A stretch of 39,999 nucleotides of DNA from Mycolicibacterium vinylchloridicum (GTDB lineage: Bacteria > Actinomycetota > Actinomycetes > Mycobacteriales > Mycobacteriaceae), in the NCBI RefSeq assembly GCF_013404075.1, contig NZ_JACBJQ010000047.1, positions 1 to 39,999 on the forward strand. The letters run 5' to 3'. The notes below the pieces were generated by a model. It was not told where the DNA came from. It worked only from the letters and a program-made list of their open reading frames with translations, and did not search any database. This document shows, piece after piece, positions 8,865 through 16,942 of the stretch (its first letter is position 1; each line of letters begins with the position of its first letter). Position numbers and translations under genes: made by a program.

Positions 8865-9513
8865 AATCGCTGGCACGGCTGCTCCCCCCAGCAAAGTTCG
8901 AGCTTGGTTGTCGTGCGTTTACCAGCGGTACGAGTACGTGCGTTGTACCAGCGGCACAGTGCGTGTGTTCACGGAAAGAAGTTCAGTGTGATGTACGCCA
9001 CAATCGAACGTCAAGGCCTGTCGAGGCTTTGCCCGGCCGCCTGAACCGACCCAAGAGTTGCGGCAAGGTCAATAACGTGCGACGACGCGTGCTCGAGGCG
9101 GCAGCGGCCGTAAGTTCCCTGGCTCGGCGCTACTTCGTGTCCGCCGACGACAGCTTTCGGCCCCGGCGTACGGCCTGAAGCGGAGGGTGAATGCACAGGG
9201 AATTGACAGTAAGGCCAATTCGTGGCGGTACGGAAAAAGGATCCGCGCCCGATCGTGGCTGCGAGCGCCGAAGTCAGGCCCGTCGCCGGGGACGGTTACC
9301 GCACACCGCCGTGTTCACATTTCGCGTATGCCGGGGCCGCGCGCCGTTCGGGCAAATACCGCTACGAGCCGGTGCGATTGTCTATCAGATCGTCAAAGCC
9401 CGGCGAACGGCCGCGCATCTGCACTAGGGTTCGGGCGAGTTGGACAGACTAGGCGGGGGTCATGGCGAGCGCAGTGTGCGGGCACGTGCCGGGGGCGACC
9501 GCGCTCGAACGTC
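8865..9513. other. Divergent intergenic region between mce operon and biosynthetic cluster
   Basis: 649 bases without a confident gene. It holds the mce SD and direct repeat at its left end. A TTGACA hexamer at 9203-9208 has no good -10 at standard spacing. A TAGGGT (9425-9430) could be a -10 (TANNNT) for the rightward cluster, with a poor -35. Several frames stay open in 9187-9450, including a 78-codon Arg-rich frame at 9191-9427 that follows GGAGG by four bases. None has the composition or motifs of a known protein. Confidence 0.5.
8912..8957. repeat. Tandem 20-21 bp direct repeat upstream of the mce operon
   Basis: Copy 1 (8912-8931) and copy 2 (8937-8957) both read CGTGCGTT followed by TACCAGCGG and then TAC or CAC. 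Copy 2 has one inserted G after CGTGCGTT and one T-to-C change. The copies begin 25 bases apart, about 64-109 bases upstream of the yrbEA start codon, where an operator or activator site would lie. mce operons are often controlled by GntR or TetR regulators, but none is encoded next to this one, so the binding protein is unknown. Confidence 0.6.
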
Positions 9514-9530
9514 ATGCCGGTCAGCTCTGA
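9462..9530 (+). CDS. Possible 22-codon leader ORF overlapping the TPP enzyme start
   Basis: ATG at 9462 follows the purine-rich GGCGGGGG and encodes 22 residues (starting MASAVCGHV), ending with TGA at 9528-9530. It overlaps the start of the downstream gene by 17 bases in another frame. The downstream ATG at 9514 has no recognisable SD, so a translated leader could deliver ribosomes to it. This is inference; the peptide matches no family I recognise. Confidence 0.25.
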   Translation: MASAVCGHVPGATALERHAGQL

Positions 9531-11181
9531 GCGCATCGGCGCGGGGGCTGGGCGCACGCGAGTAGTCGACTACATCGTCGAACACCTGACCCGGCGCGGC
9601 GTCCGTCACCTGTTCGGGGTGGACGGCGCCAACATCGAGGACCTCTACGACGCCGCGCACGCCTGCGCCGAGTTCACCGCGGTGGTGGCCAAGCACGAGT
9701 TCTCCGCGGCCGCCATGGCGGACGGCTACAGCCGGGCCGGCGCCGGTATCGGCGTCGTCGCCGCGACATCCGGTGGCGGCGCCCTCAACACCATCGCCGG
9801 CCTGGGGGAGTCCTATGCCAGCCGGGTGCCGGTGCTCGGGCTCATCGGTCAGCCGGCGACCACGACCGACGGGCTCGGATCGTTTCAGGACACCAGTGGC
9901 CGGAGCGGCGCACTGGACGGGGAGGCGTTGTTCTCGGCGGTGTCGGTGTTCTGCCGGCGGGTGCTGCGCCCGGCCGACATCGCGACCGCGTTGCCGCAGG
10001 CACTGGCTGCCGCGACCACCCTTGGCGGGCCTGCGGTGTTGTTGCTGCCCAAAGATATTCAGCAGGCCGTGCTCGAGGCCCCGGTCGACGACGATTCCGA
10101 CGTCCCAGCGCGCCACGCAGGGGACGTCGGCGCGCTGGTCGAGCTGCTGCGCGGCGTGGCCGGCCCGGTGATGATCATCGCCGGTGACCAGGTGGCCCGC
10201 GACGATGCCCGCGCCGAACTGGAACACCTGCGTTCGGTCCTGCGGGCGGGAATCGCCGCGGTGCCCGACGCGAAAGACGTCGTCGCGGCCCAATCCCCCT
10301 TGGGCGTGACCGGGGTGATGGGGCACCCCGCGGTGAGTGCCGCACTGGCTCAGAGCGCGGCATGCCTGCTCGTGGGCACCCGTCTGCCGCTGATGGCGCG
10401 CGCAGGCCTGGAGGAGGTGCTGGGCTCACGGCCGATCGCGTCACTCGGATCAGCGTCGCCCTACCTGCCTGCCACCCACGTCGACAGCGACGACCTGCGC
10501 GCCTCCCTGCGCGAGCTCGCCGCCGCGTTGGGCGACAAGGACTGGCCGGACCCAGAGTCTGTGACACCCGGTGAGCTGACGCCGCCGGCCCACGCCGGGG
10601 CGGGGGTGCGTTACCGCGAGGCGATGCTGGCACTGGATGAGCTGCTGCCGGAGGCGGCCGACATCGTGGTCGACGCGGGCAATATCGGCGCGGCCGCGAT
10701 TCACTGGCTGCCGGCCCGCCGCGACGGCCGCTTTCTGGTGGCCCTCGGGATGGGCGGCATGGGGTACAGCTTCGGCGCCGCCATCGGGATGACGATGGCA
10801 CGCGGACGCCGCACCGTGGTCATCGCCGGTGACGGATCGTTCTATATGCACGGCATGGAGATTCACACTGCACTGCACTACCGGCTTCCGGTCACCTTCG
10901 TGCTGTTCGACAACCACGCCCACGCGATGTGCGTCAGCCGTGAGCAGCTGTTTTACGGTGACCGCTACAGCTACAACAGGTTTGGCCCCAGCCGGCTCGG
11001 GGCCGGGCTGGCCGCGATGTTCCCGGCACTGCCGTCGATCGATGTCACCGACGTCGGCGAACTGCGGGTGGCGATCAAGGCCGCACTGGACGTCGAGGGT
11101 CCGTCCGTGGTGGCGATCGACTGCTCGGCGGACGAAATTCCGCCCTTCACACCATTTCTGGCGAAGACGAAGGAAAACTGA
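9514..11181 (+). CDS. Thiamine-diphosphate-dependent enzyme, acetolactate-synthase-like
   Basis: 555 aa with the three-domain fold of the POX/ALS family. The N-terminal PYR domain carries the catalytic Glu62 (KHEFSAAAMADG), which activates ThDP. The middle domain is about 200-345. The C-terminal PP domain has the ThDP/Mg motif GDGS at 439-442 and the closing Asn467. Such enzymes decarboxylate a 2-oxo acid and add the resulting acyl anion to a second carbonyl. It is unlike the housekeeping IlvB in context, as it leads a cluster with a FAAL, an ACP and a KAS III homologue. It may therefore build an acyloin or a 2-hydroxy-3-oxo unit. The start is the first in-frame ATG with family-like sequence, and it lacks an SD. 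Substrate is unknown. Confidence 0.88.
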   Translation: MPVSSERIGAGAGRTRVVDYIVEHLTRRGVRHLFGVDGANIEDLYDAAHACAEFTAVVAKHEFSAAAMADGYSRAGAGIGVVAATSGGGALNTIAGLGESYASRVPVLGLIGQPATTTDGLGSFQDTSGRSGALDGEALFSAVSVFCRRVLRPADIATALPQALAAATTLGGPAVLLLPKDIQQAVLEAPVDDDSDVPARHAGDVGALVELLRGVAGPVMIIAGDQVARDDARAELEHLRSVLRAGIAAVPDAKDVVAAQSPLGVTGVMGHPAVSAALAQSAACLLVGTRLPLMARAGLEEVLGSRPIASLGSASPYLPATHVDSDDLRASLRELAAALGDKDWPDPESVTPGELTPPAHAGAGVRYREAMLALDELLPEAADIVVDAGNIGAAAIHWLPARRDGRFLVALGMGGMGYSFGAAIGMTMARGRRTVVIAGDGSFYMHGMEIHTALHYRLPVTFVLFDNHAHAMCVSREQLFYGDRYSYNRFGPSRLGAGLAAMFPALPSIDVTDVGELRVAIKAALDVEGPSVVAIDCSADEIPPFTPFLAKTKEN

Positions 11182-11852
11182 TGACACTGCCTGCGCTCGA
11201 GGACATCACCACTCACCACGGTGGCACCGATCCGATTCCCGGGCTGATGCGCATCGAGACCTCGCCCCGCGAGAAGGCCACACCGGTCCTCATGGAGATG
11301 ATCCACGCGGTCTACCCGCATGACGACGTGTTCGGCGAGTACTGCACGGTCAACGATTTCATCGACTGCCCGCCCGACGAGCTGTTCGACTACCTGTCTG
11401 ACACCCGCTCGCTGGAGGAGTGGACCTACAGCCTGCGTGGGTTCACCCCCACCGACTCCGACGGCCTGTGGCTCGCCTATGACCGCTTGGGCAGTGAGAC
11501 CGAGATCTACACCCGCACAGTCGCCAACCGCGAGGCCCGCACCGTCGACTATCACTGCGCCTGGGACCAAGGGCGGCACCTGTGGATGATCTATCTGATG
11601 CGCGTGGTGGACGCGCAGCTGGTGTTCAACAAGCCCGGCTCGGTGGTGCTGTGGACAAATTGCCACCATCCGTTCTACGACGACAATCCGTATCCCGAGA
11701 CCGCCCCGCCGGAGCGCCCGGTCTGGGTCGGTGACTTCTGGGAGATGTTCGGTGCGGGCCATCTCCTGGAACTGAAGAATCTCAAGGCAATTGCCGAATA
11801 CCGGCACCACAACGGGCTGCCCGTCACACCGGACTGGATGCGGACATCATGA
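11181..11852 (+). CDS. SRPBCC (START-like) superfamily protein
   Basis: 223 aa, no signal peptide. The segment from about residue 55 (FIDCPPDELFDYLSDTRSLEEW) is typical of the SRPBCC/polyketide-cyclase-like helix-grip fold, which holds a hydrophobic ligand in a deep cavity. Its ATG shares an A with the upstream stop (TGATG) after a good AAGGA. In biosynthetic clusters such proteins act as cyclases, aromatases or ligand carriers. Here it may fold or hold the ketone made by the TPP enzyme or KAS III, which is inference. Confidence 0.7.
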   Translation: MTLPALEDITTHHGGTDPIPGLMRIETSPREKATPVLMEMIHAVYPHDDVFGEYCTVNDFIDCPPDELFDYLSDTRSLEEWTYSLRGFTPTDSDGLWLAYDRLGSETEIYTRTVANREARTVDYHCAWDQGRHLWMIYLMRVVDAQLVFNKPGSVVLWTNCHHPFYDDNPYPETAPPERPVWVGDFWEMFGAGHLLELKNLKAIAEYRHHNGLPVTPDWMRTS

Positions 11853-12883
11853 GCCCGGCCGGCGCCCAGCCCACCGTCAGCCTGATCGACGTCGCCACCT
11901 ACCTGCCCGAAAACCGGGTTCCCGCGCAGTGGTACGCGCAGTTCAGCGAAAACGACGATCTGCGCGACAACCCGATGTTCCGGCCGCCGGACTTCCGGCA
12001 CCACGCCGCCGACGACGAATCCAACGTCGACATGATCGAACGCGCCGTCGCCGAACTGGTAGCCCGCCACGGGGCCGATGTGCTGGACGAGGTCGACGTG
12101 CTGTTGACGCACTCGCAGCTGCCCGATCTGCCGATCCTCGGTGCGGGCGGCGAGGTCGCAAAGCGAATCGGCATCAGTCCCGAATGGATCGTCGACGTCC
12201 ACAACGGCGGGTGTGCCGCATTTGTGTTGATGCTCAAGCTTGCTCGTCAGCTGCTGACCAGCGGAGCGGGCCGCACGGCGCTGATCGCGGTCGCGCAGAA
12301 CGCCGCAGGCAAGATCTTCGAACAGGATCAGGTACGCAAGCTGGCCCAGGCGTCGGTACCCGGCGACGGCGCGGCGGTGGGCTTGGTCACCCTGTCGGAC
12401 AGCTCACCGGTGCTCGACATCGAATGCCGGTATTTCGGTGAGAACGCCACCGATATGACGTTGGCGGCAGACCCCGCTCGGCGCTGGTGGGAAGCCGGGC
12501 CGGGGCAGGGCTACGTCGGGTTCAACGAAGGCAAGATCATCAAGGTGCTCGCCCGCGGCAACCGGCAGGTGCCCTCGGTGGTCCGCGCGGTGTGCGACCG
12601 CATCGGGGTGAAGCCGGGTGACCTCGACCTGCTCGTCACCAATCAGCCCAACCGGCTGCTGTTGCGGAACTGGAATGAGGCGCTGGGCATCTCACCGGAG
12701 CGGCACCCCGACACCTTCCACGAGTGCGGCAACCTGTTCGCGGTCGCCATCCCGGTCAACTTCGAGGCCGCGATTCTCGACGGCCGGATCGGCGCCGGTG
12801 ACATCGTGATGATGGCGGGGTTCGCGCACGCCGGCGATTTCGCGGGCGCGGCCGCCATCCAGTGGGGTGGAACGCGGAGATGA
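11849..12883 (+). CDS. KAS III / thiolase-fold synthase with altered active site
   Basis: 344 aa with the FabH-type thiolase fold. The nucleophile Cys122 is in NGGCAAF. The Asn of the third catalytic motif is Asn295 (ECGN). The motif that is normally PHQAN reads TNQPN, so the catalytic His is replaced by Asn265. Canonical FabH uses Cys-His-Asn for decarboxylative condensation of malonyl-ACP; losing the His suggests acyl transfer or another non-decarboxylative C-C, C-O or C-N bond formation. Overlaps the SRPBCC gene and the ACP gene by ATGA, so it is part of the same transcript. The reaction is not known. Confidence 0.85.
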   Translation: MSPAGAQPTVSLIDVATYLPENRVPAQWYAQFSENDDLRDNPMFRPPDFRHHAADDESNVDMIERAVAELVARHGADVLDEVDVLLTHSQLPDLPILGAGGEVAKRIGISPEWIVDVHNGGCAAFVLMLKLARQLLTSGAGRTALIAVAQNAAGKIFEQDQVRKLAQASVPGDGAAVGLVTLSDSSPVLDIECRYFGENATDMTLAADPARRWWEAGPGQGYVGFNEGKIIKVLARGNRQVPSVVRAVCDRIGVKPGDLDLLVTNQPNRLLLRNWNEALGISPERHPDTFHECGNLFAVAIPVNFEAAILDGRIGAGDIVMMAGFAHAGDFAGAAAIQWGGTRR

Positions 12884-13134
12884 CGGCGACGCTGGCTGGT
12901 GTCACCCGAGAGATCATCGAGCTCATCGAGTCCGAAACCGATGGTGCTGCAGTCACTCTCACCGCCGACTCGGGCCTGCAGGACGCCGGCATGGATTCGG
13001 CCCGGGTGTTGTCGCTGGTCTTCCGGATCGAAGCCCGCTACGACATCGACCTGGACGCCGAGGACGGCGACGACCTGCGGACCATCGGCGAGCTGGCCCG
13101 GCTGGTGCTGCGCCGGATCCAGGAACGGTCATGA
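12880..13134 (+). CDS. Acyl carrier protein
   Basis: 84 aa, acidic and helical. The 4'-phosphopantetheine site is Ser40 in GMDSARV, slightly changed from the usual GxDSL. Its start overlaps the KAS III stop and its stop overlaps the ligase start, both as ATGA. Such free-standing ACPs accept acyl groups from fatty-acyl-AMP ligases, so this one is the likely carrier on which the KAS III homologue and the TPP enzyme act. A longer reading from 12862 has no advantage. Confidence 0.9.
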   Translation: MTATLAGVTREIIELIESETDGAAVTLTADSGLQDAGMDSARVLSLVFRIEARYDIDLDAEDGDDLRTIGELARLVLRRIQERS

Positions 13135-14738
13135 CAGCCGCACCGATCCGGCCCAAATTCGAGACGCTGACCGAGATGCTCGATGCCGCAGCGCAAACCG
13201 AACACAGCCTGTTCTTCGTCGATCGCAATGAGAACGACACCGAGGTTTCGATGGCTGAGGTCCGCCGGCAGGCGCGCGATCTCGCCGGTGGTTTGCGGGC
13301 GACCGGTGTGAAGGCGGGCGATCGTGTCGCGCTGGTGCTGCCGACCGGTCCGGACTTCGTCGCCGGCTTCTTCGGCGTGCTGTACGCAGGCGCCATCCCG
13401 GTACCGTTGTACCCACCGGTGCGTTTGGGCAAGCTCGACGAGTACCGCGACCGGACCGCGGCGATGTTGCGTGCGGTTCAAGCCGCCCTGGTGATCACCG
13501 AAGACCGGATCCGCCCGCTGCTCGAGTCGGACGAGGCCGGCTGTCGCACCGCAGCCGAATTGAGGGGCGCCAGTGGCGACGACGTCGCGCTCGCCGCAAC
13601 CGATCTCGCACTGATCCAATTCTCCTCGGGCACCACCCATGACCCCAAACCCGTCGCCCTCACCCACGAAAACCTGCTGTACAACATGGCCGCGATCGCC
13701 GACTATTTCGCCCGCGCGGGCATGCCGGAACAGGTGGGCGTCACGTGGCTGCCGCTCTACCACGACATGGGGTTGATCGGAAACCTGCTGACGGCGTTCT
13801 ATCTTCCGCGGCCCTTGGTGTTGTTACCGCCGGAACTGTTTCTTGCCGTACCCGCGGCGTGGTTGCGTGCCATCTCGCGGCACCATGGCACGATCACCGC
13901 CGCACCCAACTTCGCTTTCGGCCTGTGCCTGAAGCGGATTCGCGACGAGGACCTCAACGGCGTCGACTTGCGGTCCTGGCGGCTGTGCCTCAACGGCGCG
14001 GAGCTGGCCAGCGCCGAGGTTCAGCGCCGATTCAGTGAACGCTTCGAACGCTGGGGGTTCGACGCGCAGGCGTTCACCCCCGTCTACGGCCTGGCCGAAG
14101 CGTCGTTGGCGGTCACCTTCAAGCCACCGGGCAGCCCGGTCAAGCTGTTCGAGCTCGACAACAAGGAGGTGGTGAGCACCGGTCGTCCCCTGGCCGGCGT
14201 CGAGGTCGAGGTCCGCGCGGACGATTCCCGGCGATTGCCCGAGGGGGAAGTGGGCAACATCTTCGTTCGGGGGCCGAGTGTGATGGCCGGCTACTTCGGC
14301 CGCGGCGACCTCACTCCTCACGTGTTACATGACGGTTGGCTGGACTGCGGTGACCTCGGATTCATCCATGACGGTGAGCTTTTCGTCTGCGGACGCAGCA
14401 AGGAGACCGTGATCATCCGCGGAGCCAACCACGCACCGCAGGATTTCGAGGCGGCACTGGACGGGCTGGCCGGTGTTCGCACCGGATGTGCGGTGGCTGT
14501 CGGGTACCGGCCCGTCGACGCGGACGACGAGGCGCTGGCCATGCTCGTCGAGACCACCGCCGACGCCCCCGACAGCCTGGCGGTCGACGTGGCCACCCGG
14601 GTGTTGCAGCGCACCGGCATCGCCGTCGGGCACGTCGAACTGGTGGCGCCAGGCACGTTGCCGCGGACGTCCAGTGGAAAGCTGCGTCGGCTCGAGGCGC
14701 GCACACAGTGGCTGGCGGGAACGCTGACACCGTGTTAG
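13131..14738 (+). CDS. Fatty-acyl-AMP ligase (FAAL-like, ANL superfamily)
   Basis: 535 aa. An adenylate-forming enzyme with the P-loop FSSGTTHDPKP at about 164-174, PVPLYPP at about 91-97 (common in FAALs), the GYFGRGD and DCGDLGF motifs, and the C-terminal catalytic Lys in SSGKLRR. FAALs activate a free fatty acid as acyl-AMP and load it on an ACP or PKS. An ACP lies directly upstream with an ATGA overlap. Somewhat shorter than the 570-620 aa typical of mycobacterial FadD FAALs. Acyl-CoA versus acyl-ACP specificity cannot be settled by eye, but the ACP neighbour favours FAAL. A longer frame upstream overlaps the ACP gene and is rejected. Confidence 0.88.
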   Translation: MTAAPIRPKFETLTEMLDAAAQTEHSLFFVDRNENDTEVSMAEVRRQARDLAGGLRATGVKAGDRVALVLPTGPDFVAGFFGVLYAGAIPVPLYPPVRLGKLDEYRDRTAAMLRAVQAALVITEDRIRPLLESDEAGCRTAAELRGASGDDVALAATDLALIQFSSGTTHDPKPVALTHENLLYNMAAIADYFARAGMPEQVGVTWLPLYHDMGLIGNLLTAFYLPRPLVLLPPELFLAVPAAWLRAISRHHGTITAAPNFAFGLCLKRIRDEDLNGVDLRSWRLCLNGAELASAEVQRRFSERFERWGFDAQAFTPVYGLAEASLAVTFKPPGSPVKLFELDNKEVVSTGRPLAGVEVEVRADDSRRLPEGEVGNIFVRGPSVMAGYFGRGDLTPHVLHDGWLDCGDLGFIHDGELFVCGRSKETVIIRGANHAPQDFEAALDGLAGVRTGCAVAVGYRPVDADDEALAMLVETTADAPDSLAVDVATRVLQRTGIAVGHVELVAPGTLPRTSSGKLRRLEARTQWLAGTLTPC

Positions 14739-16942
14739 CGGGCATCGCCGCACTCGCGATTCGCGCTCCCCGGCGGATGATCGCAATCGCGCTACTCGTT
14801 CTGATTGCGACAGCCGTATTCGGTGTTCCGGTGGCCGGCAAGCTTTCCGCGGGCGGACTCACCGATCCCGGCGCGCAGTCGTCACAGGCGAGGACAGTGC
14901 TGGCCCGTACCTTCGGGCAGGGTGACATGCCGCTGCTGATCACCGTCAGCTCGCCGGCCGGCGCCGATTCGGCCGCGGCGCGTGCGGTGGGTACCGAGAT
15001 CGTGCAGACGTTGAGCCAGTCGCCCAGCGTGGCGACGGTGAGCTCGCCGTGGACCGCTCCGCCGTCCGCCGTCGGATCGCTGATCAGCAAGGACGGCACG
15101 ATCGGCGTCATCGTGGCCGGTATCACCGGCGGTGACAACGATGCGCCCAAGAACGCCGGGGTGCTGATCGACAAGGTGGTGCACGACCGCGACGGCGTGA
15201 CTGTGCGGGCCGGCGGTGAGGCGGCGATGATGCTCCAGATCACCCAGCAGAGTGAGAAAGACCTGAAGCTCATGGAAGGCATCGCGATTCCGCTGAGCTT
15301 CCTGGTTCTGGTCTGGGTCTTCGGCGGCCTGGTTGCCGCCTCGCTGCCGCTGGCGGTGGGCGCTGTGGCGATCTTCGGGGCGATGGCGGTGTTGCACGTC
15401 GTCACGTTCGCCACCGACGTCTCGATCTTCGCGCTCAATCTCGCTGTGGCACTGGGGTTGGCGCTGGCCATCGACTACACGCTGTTGCTGCTGAGCCGGT
15501 TCCGGGACGAGCTGGCAGCCGGTGCGCAGCGTGACGATGCGCTGATACACACCATGGTGTCCGCCGGCCGAACGGTGTTGTTCTCCGCGATGACGGTCGC
15601 GCTGTCGATGTCGGCCATGGTGCTGTTCCCGATCTATGCACTCAAGTCGTTCGGCTATGCGGGCGTCGCCGTGGTCGCATTCGCTTCTCTCGCAGCCATT
15701 TTCGTGACGCCGGCGGCCGTCGTGTTGCTCGGCGACCGACTGGACTCGCTGGATCTTCACCGGTGGTTGCGGCGTCCGGCCGCCGCAGCGCGCCCGGTGG
15801 AGGAAAGTCCCTGGTACCGGCTGGCGATGTTCTCGATGCGCAGGGCGGTACCGGTCGGGGTGGCGATCGTTGCGTTGCTGGTGCTGCTCGGCGCGCCATT
15901 CCTGGGCGTCACATGGGGGGTCCCCGACGACCGGGTCCTGCCGACCTCGAGTTCAGCTCACGTCGTCGGCGATCAGATGCGCACACAGTTCGCCGCTGAC
16001 CTGGAAAAGAACCTGACCATCGTCATACCGGATGTGAAGAATCTCAGTGCGGCCGAACTCGACACCTACGCGGCCGCGCTGTCGCAGGTGCCCGACGTGT
16101 CATCCGTCTCGGCCGCAGGCGCCACCTTCGTCAACGGCGCGTCCGTGGGTCCGCCGACGGCGGCGACCGCGATCACCGGCGGCGGCGCCTTCCTCACCGT
16201 CACCAGCACCGCACCGCTGTACTCCCAAGCATCCGAGACCCAGCTCGACCGGCTGCAGGTAGTTCGGCCACCCGCGGGGCGGCAGGTCCTGATCGGTGGG
16301 ACCCCGCAGATCAACCGGGACACCGCCAGCGCCATCGCATCCCGGCTGGGGGCGGTTCTGGCGATCATCGCCGGCGTCACCTTCGTACTGCTCTTCATGA
16401 TGACCGGCAGCGTCGTGGTGCCACTGAAGGCGTTGATACTCAACGTGTTGTCGCTGTCCGCCGCATTCGGCGCGCTGGTGTGGATCTTCCAGGACGGCCA
16501 CCTCGGCGCCCTGGGCACTACGTCGACCGGAACTCTGGCGATCAGCATCCCCGTCCTGCTGTTCTGCATCGCCTTCGGATTGTCGATGGACTACGAAGTG
16601 TTCCTGGTGGCACGCATTCGCGAATTCTGGCTGGCGAGCGCCAAGACGGCCGCCGACAACGACAGGAGCGTCGCGCTCGGGCTGGCCCGCACCGCCCGGG
16701 TGATCACGGCCGCCGCGCTCATCATGGCCATCACCTTCGCGGCGCTGTCCGGTGCGCAGGTGTCATTCCTGCGGATGCTGGGCGTGGGACTGACGTTGGC
16801 GATCCTGGCCGACGCCACTCTCGTCCGCGTTCTGCTCGTTCCCGCCTTCATGCACCTGATGGGCCGATTCAACTGGTGGGCCCCGACATCGCTGGCGCGC
16901 CTGCATCAACGGGTCGGAATCCGGGAGGCGCCCCATGCCTAA
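14732..16942 (+). CDS. MmpL-family RND transporter
   Basis: 736 aa from the GTG at 14732, which follows GGCGGGA and overlaps the ligase stop by seven bases. Two halves each contain a large extracytoplasmic loop and a bundle of helices, about 12 in total. Proton-relay Asp-Tyr pairs are visible in GLALAIDYTLLLLSRFRDEL and GLSMDYEVFLVARIREF, as in MmpL proteins. It lacks the long C-terminal tail of MmpL3. MmpL transporters export lipids and siderophores and are often encoded with the pathway they serve, so this one probably exports the cluster's product. Confidence 0.92.
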   Translation: MLAGIAALAIRAPRRMIAIALLVLIATAVFGVPVAGKLSAGGLTDPGAQSSQARTVLARTFGQGDMPLLITVSSPAGADSAAARAVGTEIVQTLSQSPSVATVSSPWTAPPSAVGSLISKDGTIGVIVAGITGGDNDAPKNAGVLIDKVVHDRDGVTVRAGGEAAMMLQITQQSEKDLKLMEGIAIPLSFLVLVWVFGGLVAASLPLAVGAVAIFGAMAVLHVVTFATDVSIFALNLAVALGLALAIDYTLLLLSRFRDELAAGAQRDDALIHTMVSAGRTVLFSAMTVALSMSAMVLFPIYALKSFGYAGVAVVAFASLAAIFVTPAAVVLLGDRLDSLDLHRWLRRPAAAARPVEESPWYRLAMFSMRRAVPVGVAIVALLVLLGAPFLGVTWGVPDDRVLPTSSSAHVVGDQMRTQFAADLEKNLTIVIPDVKNLSAAELDTYAAALSQVPDVSSVSAAGATFVNGASVGPPTAATAITGGGAFLTVTSTAPLYSQASETQLDRLQVVRPPAGRQVLIGGTPQINRDTASAIASRLGAVLAIIAGVTFVLLFMMTGSVVVPLKALILNVLSLSAAFGALVWIFQDGHLGALGTTSTGTLAISIPVLLFCIAFGLSMDYEVFLVARIREFWLASAKTAADNDRSVALGLARTARVITAAALIMAITFAALSGAQVSFLRMLGVGLTLAILADATLVRVLLVPAFMHLMGRFNWWAPTSLARLHQRVGIREAPHA

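Noticed and set aside
9191..9427. 78-codon ORF with a nearby SD
   Set aside because: Arg-rich composition with rare-looking codon pattern and no motif. Kept only as a note in the intergenic entry.
9187..9513. Long in-frame extension (109 codons) upstream of the TPP enzyme ATG
   Set aside because: The extension has no family similarity, low-complexity Arg/Ser composition and no SD spacing before its GTG (GGAGG directly abuts it). The conserved enzyme starts after 9514.
12867..13130. Apparent fusion of an N-terminal domain to the fatty-acyl-AMP ligase
   Set aside because: This stretch is an out-of-frame shadow of the ACP gene; the ligase begins at ATG 13131 with an ATGA overlap.
14486..14731. 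82-codon N-terminal extension of the MmpL protein
   Set aside because: It lies in another frame of the ligase gene and is full of Arg runs; the first membrane helix begins just after GTG 14732.
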